A DNA stretch of 47,462 nt from Candidatus Azobacteroides sp. (GCA_021201815.1 JAJQEC010000074.1:1-47462); one strand, 5' to 3'. Counted from the first letter of the stretch, positions 1 through 9,503 are shown. Notes: generated by a model not told the origin, from the letters alone. Program-made: numbers and translations.

Positions 1-24
1 ATTTTAGACAAAGAATGATTCTCA

Positions 25-78
25 TGCAAACGTACGAGGGGAGTACCTTTGGCTTTGCCAAAGGGGTGGGGTTTGGTG
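25..78. repeat. Contig-end repeat, left copy (inverted relative to the right end)
   Basis: This stretch reads GCAAACGTACGAGGGGAGTA and continues through a TTTGGC...GCCAAA hairpin into GGGGTGGGGTTTGGTGA. The reverse complement of 47408-47462 is almost the same sequence, so the two window ends are inverted copies. A related copy lies near 45253-45300. The central hairpin is CCTTTGGC/GCCAAAGG. It looks like a dispersed intergenic repeat of this genome; an assembly break in such a repeat would explain why the window ends here. Confidence 0.8.
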
Positions 79-287
79 AAAAGTAATAAGGTCACCAGAA
101 AAAAACACCCTAAAAACTTGACTTTCCCTCAAAAAAACAGTATCTTTATATCCCGAGGACAGCCTGTGAGATAAATAGAAATAGGGGTAATAAAAAACCT
201 CCAGGGGCCTTTATAAGCCTCTCCGGGATGTTCTCACCCTACTTCCGCAAGGAAAGATTCCATACCCATTTGGGATTTCATCGTTCT

Positions 288-361
288 ACCAAGGTCAGGC
301 GAGCGTCCTACCAAGGTCAGACGGGCGTTGCACCTAGGTTAAGCGCTCGCCTGACCTTGGT
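288..361. repeat. 18-bp perfect inverted repeat with internal degenerate third copy
   Basis: ACCAAGGTCAGGCGAGCG at 288-305 is matched by its exact reverse complement at 344-361. The 38-nt loop contains a further degenerate direct copy (TACCAAGGTCAGACGGGCG, 309-327). It lies about 170 bp upstream of the HU-like gene. It could be a REP-type element or the terminator of a gene to the left; no T-tract follows directly. Confidence 0.7.
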
Positions 362-378
362 GCTACGATAACATTAAG

Positions 379-444
379 CTTTCATTTATACGACATTGGC
401 CTTTCATTTGTATGACATTGAACTTTCATTTATCTAACTTCAGA
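379..444 (+). repeat. Three tandem 22-bp repeats upstream of the HU-like gene
   Basis: Three head-to-tail units begin CTTTCATTT at 379, 401 and 423, so the period is exactly 22 bp. Units 1 and 2 share CTTTCATTT.TA.GACATTG and unit 3 is more diverged. A period of two helical turns, 90-150 bp upstream of a start codon, fits a set of operators on one DNA face. A decayed iteron or simple repeat is also possible. The rest of 1-530 shows no gene. Confidence 0.6.
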
Positions 445-530
445 ATTTTAGTAACTGATTTTTTGCAGCATTTTTCTTAATTTTACCACAAGAAAAAGAA
501 TATGCTCTTTCCTACATTAAAAAACAAATT

Positions 531-1133
531 ATGAAAGCGAAATACGATGTCTATGAGATGCCGGCTGCCGGTGAAGATAAAGAGAAAAAACAGTATTATG
601 CCCGGCTGGTGCCCTCAGGAACAGTAGATATAAAGCAACTGGCTGAAAAACTTCAATATGGACGGTCCATCACCTCGATAGAGATTCAGGGAGTGCTTGC
701 CGGCTTAATCCATGAATTGGAGGTTGCCCTGCAACAAGGGGAACGGATTCACCTGGACGGACTGGGATATTTCCAGATGAAGATCAGCAGTGAACCCGTA
801 GAAGACCCTGATAAAATGCGTGCGGAATATGTGCGCTTCAAATCCATTGCTTTTCTTCCCGAAAAGAGCCTGAAAAAGAAACTTTCGGGAACGAAATTTG
901 TCCGTTCAACGGGGAAGAACCATTCTCAACACCATTCTGAGGAGACCATGGAAGAAAAACTGGCTTCTTATTTTCGGGAGCATCCTTTTATTACCCGCGC
1001 GCAATTCCAGAAGTTATTCAATTATACAAAAAGCATGGCGCTCCAGAAACTGAATGCGATGATTAAAGACGGGAAATTAAAAAAAGAAGGAGTGTTTCAG
1101 TCTCCGGTATATACGCCGGTAGGGGGTAAATAA
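531..1133 (+). CDS. HU-like DNA-binding protein with C-terminal winged-helix-like tail
   Basis: This 200-residue protein begins with the HU/IHF-like fold typical of Bacteroidetes: an N-terminal extension, then a segment around residues 30-120 with VDIKQLAEKL, the helical VLAGLIHELEVALQQGERI and the beta-arm LDGLGYFQMKI. Such proteins bind DNA non-specifically and shape the nucleoid. After a polar linker (about 125-140) there is a second small domain (about 142-195, YFREHPFITRAQFQKLFNYT...) that reads as a winged-helix or helix-turn-helix tail. That is longer than a plain HU of 90-150 residues. The ATG at 531 is preceded by an A-rich stretch, as is usual here. It is probably monocistronic, since the next gene is convergent. 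The HU-like fold is confident; the function of the tail is inference. Confidence 0.85.
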   Translation: MKAKYDVYEMPAAGEDKEKKQYYARLVPSGTVDIKQLAEKLQYGRSITSIEIQGVLAGLIHELEVALQQGERIHLDGLGYFQMKISSEPVEDPDKMRAEYVRFKSIAFLPEKSLKKKLSGTKFVRSTGKNHSQHHSEETMEEKLASYFREHPFITRAQFQKLFNYTKSMALQKLNAMIKDGKLKKEGVFQSPVYTPVGGK

Positions 1134-1228
1134 TACGTTAATCTGATAATATGCCGATGTGTGCAGGAAAGAATCGGGGATGGATCGGATTGCGGTTACT
1201 AATCCCCCCTTCCTTTCCTTTCCCGGAT

Positions 1229-4207
1229 TTATTCTTCTGCTTCCTGATTCCCGGCTTCATTTTCTGTTTCCAGTAGCTTATCCAGTTGCTCTACGGTTAT
1301 ATGAGACAGGAAATTACCGGAAGTAACAAATGTTTCCGCCAGAGAAGATTTTTCCTGTTGCAGGCGAACGATCTTTTCTTCAATGGTGGCTGTAGAGATA
1401 AAACGGAATACCATTACTTTTTTTTCCTGTCCGATGCGGTGTGATCGGGCAACCGCCTGCATCTCTGCTGCCGGATTCCACCAGGGATCAATAATAAAGA
1501 CATAATCTGCTTCTGTAAGGTTCAGTCCCACTCCTCCGGCTTTTAAGGAAATAAAAAAACAATTTATATCTTTCCGCTCGTTGAATTTTTTGATTTCCTG
1601 TTCTCTTTCGTTAGCATGTACGGATCCTGTAAGCCATGCATATTTCCAGGATTGTTTGTCAAAATACTGTGCCAGCAGTTGCAAATGTTTGACAAAAGAA
1701 GAAAAGATCAGTACTTTGTGGTTTTCAGCCCTGAGGTTTTCAAAATGCATAATGATTTGCTCGAATTTTCCGGAATCTGCTTCATATTCTTTATCCAGCA
1801 ATACCGGATGGTTAGCGAGCAGACGTAAACGGGTCAACCCCTGTAATGCAATAAAAGAAGTGTTTTTTCCTACTTGACTGTTCGGATTAATCACCTCCGA
1901 TAATAACGAATTCCTTACTTTGTTTTTTTCTTCCAGGTATATTTTCTTCTGCCTGGTACTCATGTCACAATAGATTACCTTTTCTGTAAGAGAAGGTAAT
2001 TCGGGAGCGACTTCCCTTTTTGTGCGCCGGAGCAGAAACGGCTGGATCATCTTCAATAGCACAGCCTCTTTTTCTTTATTCTTTTTCTGTAAAATAGGAT
2101 TAATATATGCTTTCTTAAACGAACTTAAACTTCCTAATACACCTTCATTAATAATTTCAAATTGCGCCCAGAGATCGGAAAGGGAGTTTTCTATAGGAGT
2201 GCCGGTCAGAATAAGTTTATGGGCAGCATTTATTTGTTTTACCGCCTTATAAGATTGTGAAGCCGGATTCTTTACATACTGGCTTTCATCCAGAATCAGA
2301 TAATGGAAAGATGCGTTTTTCAGCAGGTCAATATCGTTCCGCAGGATACCGTACGTAGTCAGTACGATATGATAATAAGCAAACACCTTTCCGATATCTT
2401 TACTTTTCAATCGTTTGGTTCCGCTATATAAATAAATCCTGAGGGCAGGAGCAAATTTCTTAAACTCATTCAGCCAGTTGTGCATTAAGGAAGTAGGAAC
2501 TACAATAATAGATGGATTTACCTTTTCTTTAATCCCAGAGGGCAGAGGTTCTTCCCCGAACAGGGTTAGTTGCCCGTTGGGATTTGTTATTCCGGATAAT
2601 ATTTGCGGCCTTGAATCCTTATAAATATGTTGCAGTAATGCAATGGTCTGAAGGGTCTTTCCCAATCCCATATCATCAGCCAGGCAACCGCCGAAATGAT
2701 TTTCATGCAAATGAACCAGCCAGGAAAATCCTTTTTGCTGATAGGGACGTAACGTGGCTTTCAACTCTTCCGGTACAGGCTCTGTTCTTTCAGGGTTGTA
2801 AAGTGGGATTGGTTCTGTTGCTGTATGATTAAGTTGTGTGACCAGATAGAAATGATGTTTTTTCAACCGGATATTTTCTCCGGTCTTTTTTCCGAACAGC
2901 ATAATTTCATAATAGCGGGAAAACCATTCTTTCGGCAGAATAGCAATCCGGTTATCCGGCAGCACATATTCCCGGATTCCTTCAAGGATGTGGTGCCGGA
3001 AATGGCTGAACGGTATCCGGTATTCGCCTATTTGTACAATACATTGAAGATCGAACCAGTCCTGTTTGGAATCAATCGTTGTATTCAGTGAGATTTCCCC
3101 GGTATAATATACTCTTTCCATTTCTTCCTGCCGGAATGAAAAACGGGAAAGGACAGAGGGATGCTCCCGTATCCAGTCCAGTAACAGATAGGTTTCTTTT
3201 TCTTGCTCATGGAATTCATCCATTGGCATAACAAGAGAAGTATTCCGGTAAACAACCAGTCCGTTGTCCGTCAGTAAAGAAAGTAATTCTTTTTCCCATG
3301 CCGGATCCCTGTCGAAGTATACAATCTCCGTTTTTTCTTCCTGATGATTTGCATACGCACTTTTTAACGGTGGAGTGTGAAAAGGGAAACAACTGGTTCC
3401 GTACTGAAAGTACAAACAAAGAACAGGACGTTGGTTATGGTCAGGCTTCAAAGACAGGATTGGCGTTCTTTCCGGTTTCGTCTGCCGGATAGGAATTCCT
3501 TCCGAATGGACTTCATATTCTTTTATACAATTGACAACAAATTTCTCAATGTATTCTTTTTCTGAAGCCGGAGGAATCCCAATATAAGATTTGGTAAAAA
3601 AAGGTTGTAACTTCTTTGCATCGATATCTTCAAAAACAAAAAGCTTCTGGTCTACAATGGCAATAGCCGGATTAGACGAGATTTCCAGATAGGATTTATC
3701 TTTCAGGCTGGTGATATCTTTATTCCATCTGACCTGTATAAAATACCGGAATCCGTTTTCTTCTTCTTTTATAAAATTAAAAATAGCTTTTGCATATTCT
3801 TTGCATACCGTGACTTCGTCCGAATCATACAGGGTCCTTGTTTTACTACCTTCCCTGATATAAAAAGGGATATCGGCTTCCGGCAAAAGAGCAATGATCT
3901 GTTTATGGTAATTCTCAATGCAGGGACGGATATAATTCCGGATGGTATTTTCATTTACTTTTTTCAGGAATTGGGAAGTTATTTTCTCTTTCGAATATAA
4001 CTTCATCAGGGCTTTATCAGAGTATTTTTCTGAAATATGGACGATCTTTTGCTGTGCAGCATTCAATTCCGGAAAATAATCGGCCTTACTGTTTGCAATT
4101 TCCAGTACCTGCAAAGAAAAAGAATTTTTTTCCTCTGTAAGTAAAGGTTGGAGAATTATTCCCCAAAGAGGGTGTTCTACCGCCGTAAGGACAATTTTAT
4201 GGACCAT
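1229..4207 (-). CDS. Snf2/SWI2-family DEAD/DEAH-box helicase (RapA/HepA-like)
   Basis: This is a 992-residue superfamily 2 ATPase of the Snf2 type. Residues 1-480 form a bacterial-specific N-terminal region without clear motifs. The motor starts near 485 (LRPYQQKGFSWL), with Walker A DMGLGKT at about 512-518, a DESQ Walker B at about 640, LTGTPIEN at about 667 and LLRRTK at about 725. The second RecA lobe has GGVGLNLTEADYVFIIDPWW and the Q/R-rich motif VI ARSHRIGQ ending near residue 927. The length and complete motif set indicate an intact translocase acting on DNA or on DNA-bound proteins such as RNA polymerase. No nuclease or methyltransferase partner lies beside it, so it looks like the housekeeping Snf2 protein common in Bacteroidales rather than part of a restriction system. 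Confidence 0.95.
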   Translation of the reverse strand: MVHKIVLTAVEHPLWGIILQPLLTEEKNSFSLQVLEIANSKADYFPELNAAQQKIVHISEKYSDKALMKLYSKEKITSQFLKKVNENTIRNYIRPCIENYHKQIIALLPEADIPFYIREGSKTRTLYDSDEVTVCKEYAKAIFNFIKEEENGFRYFIQVRWNKDITSLKDKSYLEISSNPAIAIVDQKLFVFEDIDAKKLQPFFTKSYIGIPPASEKEYIEKFVVNCIKEYEVHSEGIPIRQTKPERTPILSLKPDHNQRPVLCLYFQYGTSCFPFHTPPLKSAYANHQEEKTEIVYFDRDPAWEKELLSLLTDNGLVVYRNTSLVMPMDEFHEQEKETYLLLDWIREHPSVLSRFSFRQEEMERVYYTGEISLNTTIDSKQDWFDLQCIVQIGEYRIPFSHFRHHILEGIREYVLPDNRIAILPKEWFSRYYEIMLFGKKTGENIRLKKHHFYLVTQLNHTATEPIPLYNPERTEPVPEELKATLRPYQQKGFSWLVHLHENHFGGCLADDMGLGKTLQTIALLQHIYKDSRPQILSGITNPNGQLTLFGEEPLPSGIKEKVNPSIIVVPTSLMHNWLNEFKKFAPALRIYLYSGTKRLKSKDIGKVFAYYHIVLTTYGILRNDIDLLKNASFHYLILDESQYVKNPASQSYKAVKQINAAHKLILTGTPIENSLSDLWAQFEIINEGVLGSLSSFKKAYINPILQKKNKEKEAVLLKMIQPFLLRRTKREVAPELPSLTEKVIYCDMSTRQKKIYLEEKNKVRNSLLSEVINPNSQVGKNTSFIALQGLTRLRLLANHPVLLDKEYEADSGKFEQIIMHFENLRAENHKVLIFSSFVKHLQLLAQYFDKQSWKYAWLTGSVHANEREQEIKKFNERKDINCFFISLKAGGVGLNLTEADYVFIIDPWWNPAAEMQAVARSHRIGQEKKVMVFRFISTATIEEKIVRLQQEKSSLAETFVTSGNFLSHITVEQLDKLLETENEAGNQEAEE

Positions 4208-4413
4208 ACAATTAGAATCAAAAGTCAGGAATCAATATTCAGGACAAAGCAATAGTTAGTTTTTAATATCTGATTCCGGATTATTATTAAAATAAAACAC
4301 ATCGTTTCATCATCTTCCTTATCTGCATTGGCTCTTCCGCACAGAAAAATCCGCACAACTAATTTTTAAATTCCGGATCAAGAGTCTTTAATCCTGCTTT
4401 CTGCTTCCTGCTT

Positions 4414-4893
4414 CTATAACTTTTTCCAGTCTTTATAAGGATGCTTAATCAGATTGATATTATAATACTTCCCTTCGGAAGTGACTTCTTTTCCGATCCA
4501 CGCAGGAATGATGAAAGGATAATTTTCCTCCGGCAATTCCAGTTCGGCGACGACCAATCCCTTATTGTCACCCAGAAATTCATCCACTTCCCAGATCAGT
4601 TCTCCCTGTGGAATACGGTAACGAATTTTTTCTATGACAGGTTGTATACAAAGATTATCAATCATAAACTGTGCATCACTCAACGGAATTTTATATTCAT
4701 ATTCCGGATGAGTAATGCTTATATTTTTTCCTTTTATCGTGAGAAAGGCAGTATCCTCTATAATCCTTACGCGTACTGCCCGTTCCGGGTCATCATTCAA
4801 ATAAGCCTGGCAATAATATTTCCCTTTAGCCAATTGTCGATAGATGGAGCCCTGAACCAAAAATTTACGTTCTGTTTCTTTATGAGAAGGCAT
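4414..4893 (-). CDS. CYTH domain protein (inorganic triphosphatase/adenylate cyclase-fold)
   Basis: This 159-residue protein starts with the CYTH signature ExExK (ETERKF, residues 6-11). Alternating charged strands follow, of the kind that line the triphosphate tunnel: RVRI, FLTIKGK, EYEYKI, KIRYRI, WEVDEF, AELELP. Single-domain bacterial CYTH proteins of this length usually hydrolyse inorganic triphosphate or nucleoside triphosphates with a divalent metal, in the cytoplasm. It is encoded on the same strand as the Crp/Fnr gene, 21 bp downstream of it, so the two are probably co-transcribed. The exact substrate cannot be read from the sequence. Confidence 0.88.
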   Translation of the reverse strand: MPSHKETERKFLVQGSIYRQLAKGKYYCQAYLNDDPERAVRVRIIEDTAFLTIKGKNISITHPEYEYKIPLSDAQFMIDNLCIQPVIEKIRYRIPQGELIWEVDEFLGDNKGLVVAELELPEENYPFIIPAWIGKEVTSEGKYYNINLIKHPYKDWKKL

Positions 4894-4914
4894 AGAAATT
4901 TTTTCTGAATATGC

Positions 4915-5622
4915 TTATCCGATATGACTTATTTTCCTTAATCTGTCTTCATCTATGATCTTGATTCTTCTTCCGTCCATAATAATAAGGTGTTCGGAAA
5001 CAAAATTCGATAACGTACGGATTGCGTTGGATGCAGTCATATTAGAAAGGTTGGCCAGATCTTCACGGGAAAGATAAATATTAATAGTCATATTATCTTC
5101 TTCCAGACCATACGAATCTTTAAGAAATAATAAAGATTCGGCCAGCCGTCCACGGATATGCTTTTGGGTTAAATTGACGGTTTTTGATTCTGAATTTCCC
5201 AGGTCCACAGAAAGTTCCTTGATAAAAAATAATCCTAACTTGCTGTTCATCAGAATAAGGCTGTTCACTACATTCATCGGCAGAAAATAAACCACAGTCG
5301 ATTCAAAGGCCATGGCACTTGTCTGATAGGTTTCATCGACAAAAAAAGCCCGGTAGCCAAAGAATTCAAAAAGTCTCATCATACGGATAATCTGGGTTTT
5401 TCCTCCGACTCCTTCTTTGTATATTTTTGCTTTTCCTTTGACAAGGCACATCAGGTAAGTAGGCACATCTCCTTTGTAGTAGATGACTTCGTTTTTTTTA
5501 AAATTATAAAGTCTTCCGCTCTTCCTTACAATTACCTTTTGTTCTTCTGTCAGCAACTCCCAGATGCCGGAGAGATATTCGGCAAGTTCTTCGGGAGTTG
5601 GCAAATCAAGATTCATTTTCAT
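4915..5622 (-). CDS. Crp/Fnr family transcriptional regulator
   Basis: This 235-residue protein has a cyclic-nucleotide-binding-type beta-barrel (about residues 20-135, with NEVIYYKGDVPTYLMCLVKGKAKIYK) and a C-terminal Crp-type helix-turn-helix (about 175-225, with SREDLANLSNMTASNAIRTL). No cysteine cluster is visible near the N-terminus, so an Fnr-type iron-sulphur sensor is unlikely, and the ligand is unknown. It is divergent from the VOC gene across a 429-bp region and is followed 21 bp later by the CYTH gene. An effector linked to nucleotide or phosphate metabolism is possible but is inference only. Confidence 0.92.
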   Translation of the reverse strand: MKMNLDLPTPEELAEYLSGIWELLTEEQKVIVRKSGRLYNFKKNEVIYYKGDVPTYLMCLVKGKAKIYKEGVGGKTQIIRMMRLFEFFGYRAFFVDETYQTSAMAFESTVVYFLPMNVVNSLILMNSKLGLFFIKELSVDLGNSESKTVNLTQKHIRGRLAESLLFLKDSYGLEEDNMTINIYLSREDLANLSNMTASNAIRTLSNFVSEHLIIMDGRRIKIIDEDRLRKISHIG

Positions 5623-6051
5623 GTAAACGTGCTTTAAAATTAAGCCTTTCTTTTCTTAATGCTGACCTGCAATTTTGAAATAACCCACAAATTTATATGA
5701 AATTTTTTAATCTGTTCTAAGGAAAAGGAAACATTTTTATTTCAGGATGTCGAATTTATGTTAACTATAAAGCCAATTTGCCGGTTTAATAAGAAAATGT
5801 GTTAAATTTTTATTTAATTATGGCTGGCCCGGAAATTTTTGTTCCGTGCTTCCTATAAGGAAAATGTCCGGAAAGTAGAAAATAATGCATAAATTTGTCC
5901 TTTACTTACAGGAAAACAAAAGCCTAAATCCATTTTATGCATTTAGAAAATAGAACAAATAAAAAGATCAGCTGTTTTTTTGCTATAAATTTGTTTTATA
6001 AAAAGAATATAAGAAAGCTTTTCTTTCCTGCTTTATTTAAAATATTAAATA
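5623..6051. promoter_or_regulatory. Divergent regulatory region between the Crp/Fnr gene and the VOC gene
   Basis: These 429 AT-rich bases contain no convincing gene. A Bacteroidetes -7-like element TAAATTTG lies at 5986-5993 facing the VOC gene. Another (TAAATTTG on the minus strand, about 5687-5694) faces the regulator gene. No clear -33 TTTG is at the usual spacing for either, so both promoters are tentative. Confidence 0.35.
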
Positions 6052-6465
6052 ATGAAAATTGAACATATTGCTTTCTGGACGTCAGATCCGGAAAAAATTA
6101 AAGAGTATTACAAAACATATTTTCAGGCAACTTCTTCCGAAAAGTACCGGAATGAAACCAGGCAGTTCGAAAGCTATTTCCTTAGTTTTGAAACGGGTTG
6201 TCGTCTGGAGATTATGTCTGTTCCTGATATTCAGGATGCTGAAAATGATAGATTATCAAAACCTTACAGAGGCTTAACACATGTTGCCTTTGAAGTAGAA
6301 ACAATGAAAGAAGTAGATGAAAAAGCAAAGGAATTAAAAGAAGCCGGATTTGAAATTCTTCGGGGCCCACGGGTAACCGGAGATGGATATTATGAGTTCG
6401 AAACGCTGGATCCGGATAATAATAAGCTGGAAGTAACAACTATTTACCGGGAGAACCCTGAATAA
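6052..6465 (+). CDS. VOC-family (glyoxalase/bleomycin-resistance fold) protein
   Basis: This 137-residue protein has two beta-alpha-beta-beta-beta halves. Likely metal ligands sit at the family positions: His in EHIAFW (start of strand 1), Glu in CRLEIMSV, His in LTHVAFEVE and Glu in NNKLEVTTI. The overall pattern, with DPDNNKLEV at the end, resembles lactoylglutathione lyase or methylmalonyl-CoA epimerase-like members. It is monodomain and cytoplasmic. The next gene (cvpA-like) begins 28 bp downstream on the same strand, so the two may share a transcript. The substrate is not inferable, so no gene symbol is given. Confidence 0.85.
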   Translation: MKIEHIAFWTSDPEKIKEYYKTYFQATSSEKYRNETRQFESYFLSFETGCRLEIMSVPDIQDAENDRLSKPYRGLTHVAFEVETMKEVDEKAKELKEAGFEILRGPRVTGDGYYEFETLDPDNNKLEVTTIYRENPE

Positions 6466-6493
6466 TTATGCATGTCTTTTTCCTGATTGAAAA

Positions 6494-7084
6494 ATGGGGT
6501 TTCTGAATTTTATATTAATCAGTGTCTTGTCATTTGCTCTTATAAAAGGTTTTATGAGAGGATTTGTCAGGCAGATTTTTTCAATTGCAGGATTTATTAT
6601 CGGTATCATTGCCGCTTATTTATTTGCTAAATTATTGGCACCTCCATTGGGAAACCTGCTTGATATCCCTATTACGCTAATGCTGCCCCTTTCCTATTTT
6701 ATTGTATTTATAATTGTAGCAACCGGATGTAATTTATTAGGGAGGATATTTCATAATTTAGTAACTTTGGCAACGCTGGGAGGATTAAACCGGATTGCCG
6801 GAGCAGTTGCCGGCGTGTTAAAATATGCTTTTATCATAGGCATTGTGCTGAATTTATATGATTCAATAGATAAAGAAGGAAAAATTATTTCTCCGGAAGC
6901 ACGCGAAAAGGCCACGCTTTATGAGCCGCTGCGTTCTCTGGGAGAAGCTGTTTTACCGTATGTCGAGGAATTCCGGCAAATGAAGGTGCTGGAAAAGTAC
7001 CAGCAGCTGGAGGATTTAATGAACTCAACGCATAAGAAAAACCCGGAGCCTGTTTCTGAACAGGTACCCGGACAGGAAGTGTAA
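6494..7084 (+). CDS. CvpA family inner-membrane protein
   Basis: This 196-residue protein has four hydrophobic segments: about residues 1-20 (FLNFILISVLSFALIKGF), 28-50 (IFSIAGFIIGIIAAYLF), 60-85 (LPLSYFIVFIIVATGC) and 100-122 (IAGAVAGVLKYAFIIGIV). It also carries the GFMRGFVRQIF loop typical of CvpA/colicin V production proteins. The C-terminal 60 residues are soluble and end in a low-complexity KNPEPVSEQVPGQEV tail. Homologues are inner-membrane proteins linked to envelope integrity or colicin V export. The start codon lies in the stretch directly after the VOC gene. The next gene, sufB, starts 63 bp downstream and may have its own promoter. Confidence 0.87.
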   Translation: MGFLNFILISVLSFALIKGFMRGFVRQIFSIAGFIIGIIAAYLFAKLLAPPLGNLLDIPITLMLPLSYFIVFIIVATGCNLLGRIFHNLVTLATLGGLNRIAGAVAGVLKYAFIIGIVLNLYDSIDKEGKIISPEAREKATLYEPLRSLGEAVLPYVEEFRQMKVLEKYQQLEDLMNSTHKKNPEPVSEQVPGQEV

Positions 7085-7126
7085 GGCATTGTTTATAGGA
7101 AAACATTCGCCGGTATTTATATGTTT

Positions 7127-7134
7127 TAATTTTG
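7127..7134 (+). promoter_or_regulatory. Candidate -7 element (TAATTTTG) for sufB
   Basis: TAATTTTG matches the Bacteroidetes -7 consensus TAnnTTTG and lies 13 bp before the sufB ATG. No good TTTG -33 element is found 19-21 bp upstream. If it is used, the leader would be very short, so this is tentative. Confidence 0.3.
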
Positions 7135-7147
7135 TAATGTAGAAAGT

Positions 7148-8596
7148 ATGCAAGAAAATCCTGATGATATAATTAAAGATGTAACCAATGGGGAATACAA
7201 GTATGGTTTTGAAACAAAGATCGATACGGAAGTGATTCCTCAGGGGTTGGATGAATCGGTGGTACGCCTGATATCGGCAAAGAAGGAGGAACCGGAGTGG
7301 ATGCTCGAATTCCGCCTGAAAGCTTTCCGGTACTGGCAATCTATTAAGATGCCGACATGGGCACACCTGGATATTCCGGAAATAGATTATCAGGCGATTA
7401 GTTATTACGCAGCGCCAAAGAAAAAGGAAGGCCCGAAAAGCCTCGACGAAGTGGATCCGGAATTATTGAGAACGTTTGACCGCCTGGGTGTTCCCCTCCA
7501 TGAGCAGAAAATATTTTCCGGTATGGCGGTGGATGCTGTTATGGATAGTGTTTCCGTCAAGACTACTTTTAAGGAAACCTTAATGGAAAAAGGAATCATT
7601 TTCTGTTCTTTCAGCGAAGCGGTAAAGGATCATCCGGATCTGGTAAAGAAATATTTGGGGACAGTGGTACCTTATAAAGATAATTTCTTTGCAGCATTAA
7701 ATTCTGCAGTATTCAGTGATGGTTCTTTCGTTTATATCCCGAAAGGAGTACGCTGTCCGATGGAATTATCCACTTATTTCCGGATCAATGCCATGAATAC
7801 CGGACAGTTTGAAAGAACCCTGATTATTGCGGATGATGACAGTTATGTAAGCTATCTGGAAGGATGTACAGCACCGATGCGGGACGAAAACCAGCTTCAT
7901 GCCGCCATTGTAGAAATCATTGCACTGGAAAATGCAGAAGTCAAATATTCTACGGTGCAGAACTGGTATCCGGGAGATAAGAACGGAGTAGGAGGGATTT
8001 ATAATTTCGTTACGAAAAGAGGAATCTGCAAAGGCAATAATTCCAAGATTTCCTGGACACAGGTAGAAACCGGATCTGCGATTACCTGGAAGTATCCTTC
8101 CTGTATTTTGCGGGGAGATAATTCAGTCGGAGAATTTTATTCGGTAGCAGTGACAAATAATTACCAGCAGGCAGACACTGGAACGAAAATGATCCATCTG
8201 GGAAAGAATACCCGGAGTACGATTGTATCGAAAGGTATTTCCGCTGGGAAAAGCCAGAATAGCTACCGGGGACTGGTAAAAGTTGCTCCTAATGCAGAGA
8301 ATGCACGTAATTTTTCCCAGTGCGACAGTTTATTGCTGAGTGATGAATGTGGAGCACATACTTTTCCGTATCTGGAAGTAGCCAATGAAACGGCAATTGT
8401 GGAGCATGAAGCTACCACGTCAAAGATCAGTGAAGACCAGATATTTTATTGCAACCAGCGGGGAATTCCGACAGAAGATGCGGTGGGCCTTATTGTAAAC
8501 GGCTATGCCAAAGAGGTACTGAATAAACTTCCGATGGAGTTTGCTGTAGAAGCACAGAAATTGCTTCAGATTACGCTGGAAGGCAGTGTAGGGTAA
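7148..8596 (+). CDS. sufB: Fe-S cluster assembly scaffold SufB
   Basis: This 482-residue protein matches SufB throughout its length. It is the scaffold subunit of the SufBC2D complex, on which Fe-S clusters are built in the cytoplasm. Features seen include the N-terminal [26 protein letters not shown], the central beta-helix with [12 protein letters not shown], and the C-terminal region [13 protein letters not shown] and [10 protein letters not shown]. These last two contain the Cys and Glu/His residues that receive sulphur and bind the nascent cluster in the characterised SufB. It starts the suf cluster. A lipoprotein gene then sits between it and sufC, and sufD and sufS are not present downstream in this window. 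Confidence 0.97.
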   Translation: MQENPDDIIKDVTNGEYKYGFETKIDTEVIPQGLDESVVRLISAKKEEPEWMLEFRLKAFRYWQSIKMPTWAHLDIPEIDYQAISYYAAPKKKEGPKSLDEVDPELLRTFDRLGVPLHEQKIFSGMAVDAVMDSVSVKTTFKETLMEKGIIFCSFSEAVKDHPDLVKKYLGTVVPYKDNFFAALNSAVFSDGSFVYIPKGVRCPMELSTYFRINAMNTGQFERTLIIADDDSYVSYLEGCTAPMRDENQLHAAIVEIIALENAEVKYSTVQNWYPGDKNGVGGIYNFVTKRGICKGNNSKISWTQVETGSAITWKYPSCILRGDNSVGEFYSVAVTNNYQQADTGTKMIHLGKNTRSTIVSKGISAGKSQNSYRGLVKVAPNAENARNFSQCDSLLLSDECGAHTFPYLEVANETAIVEHEATTSKISEDQIFYCNQRGIPTEDAVGLIVNGYAKEVLNKLPMEFAVEAQKLLQITLEGSVG

Positions 8597-8637
8597 AATT
8601 GATCGATTGGAATTTGGGAAGAAAACAAAATAAGGAT

Positions 8638-8711
8638 AAAGTAAAAGGTAAAAACCAAAGAGTTTTCTCTTACCCCTTTTGCTTTTTACCTTTTATCTTT
8701 TACTTTATTTG
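8638..8711. repeat. AT-rich long inverted repeat between sufB and the lipoprotein gene
   Basis: AAAAGGTAAAAA (8643-8654) pairs exactly with TTTTTACCTTTT (8683-8694). The pairing extends imperfectly outward (TAAAGTAAAAGG with CTTTTATCTTTTACTTTA). It is made of iterated TAAAAGG/CCTTTTA words, like the hairpin at 22254-22351. It may act as a weak terminator or RNA stability element within the suf cluster. Confidence 0.6.
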
Positions 8712-8730
8712 TAATTAATTCCTGAATAAA

Positions 8731-9492
8731 ATGAAAAAAACAAATGTTCTAAAAATAAGTGCCCTCTTTTTTGTAAGTGTACTCCTGCATGGATGTTTTT
8801 CTGCAAGAACTGCCATAGAAAAGTCGGCCGCTAAATACCCGATTGTGCAGAACGATGTGTATAAGGATGTGCCTTATGATGCAAACGGGGCTTATCCGAA
8901 TGTCCATTTTATCTACACCCGGCAACGGGAAGAAGCAATGAATTTGCCTAAGATACTGAATGGATACAATGGCTTTATCCTTCGGGTATGGATCAATAGT
9001 CCGTCAGGGACAGGAGTGCAGGACGGAGAACTGATAGAAATTAAACAAACCGATGGAGAATGGTCGGGACGGTTTTACAGCATGAAAACCCAGTTCTATC
9101 CGACCAGAAACTGGGACAAGGTAATGGAATACCAGGGATATGATATCCGGCCGGAAAATCTTACCTGGAATGAAGTGATGGCCTTTCTGGTAGAAGAAGG
9201 GATTTTTGAACTGAAATCCCTGGACCAGCTTGAAGCTTATCAACAGTTACCGGCTGCGGAAAAAGGATATCCTACAGGAAGTTCGGTCATCAGTTTTGAA
9301 GTGGCTACAACCAAAATGTACCGCTTTTTCCATTATTTTGCCTTGCCGAAATTTCTGGAAATAGATGAAGTCCGACAGGTAGATACCATAGTGCGGTTCC
9401 TGACCAGAGAATTCAATGTGTATGAAGTCCTGAACGGTAGCCCACAAATAATTATATATGATTTAAGAGAAGATAATCAGATACAGAATTAA
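8731..9492 (+). CDS. Hypothetical lipoprotein encoded between sufB and sufC
   Basis: This 253-residue protein begins with a lipoprotein signal peptide: MKK, a hydrophobic core, then LLHGC with the lipidated Cys at about residue 22. The mature part is soluble, mixed alpha/beta and without a motif I can name. It includes a [20 protein letters not shown] segment and ends in [14 protein letters not shown]. It should be anchored to a membrane, probably on the periplasmic side. It lies 11 bp upstream of sufC on the same strand, so the two are likely co-transcribed, yet an exported lipoprotein has no known part in cytoplasmic SufBCD. It is therefore a passenger gene in the suf cluster. Confidence 0.8.
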   Translation: MKKTNVLKISALFFVSVLLHGCFSARTAIEKSAAKYPIVQNDVYKDVPYDANGAYPNVHFIYTRQREEAMNLPKILNGYNGFILRVWINSPSGTGVQDGELIEIKQTDGEWSGRFYSMKTQFYPTRNWDKVMEYQGYDIRPENLTWNEVMAFLVEEGIFELKSLDQLEAYQQLPAAEKGYPTGSSVISFEVATTKMYRFFHYFALPKFLEIDEVRQVDTIVRFLTREFNVYEVLNGSPQIIIYDLREDNQIQN

Positions 9493-9503
9493 ATACAGCA
9501 ACA

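Noticed and set aside
1229-4207. Snf2 helicase as part of a defence system such as DISARM
   Set aside because: No methyltransferase, phospholipase-D or DUF1998 partner is adjacent; the neighbours are housekeeping genes.
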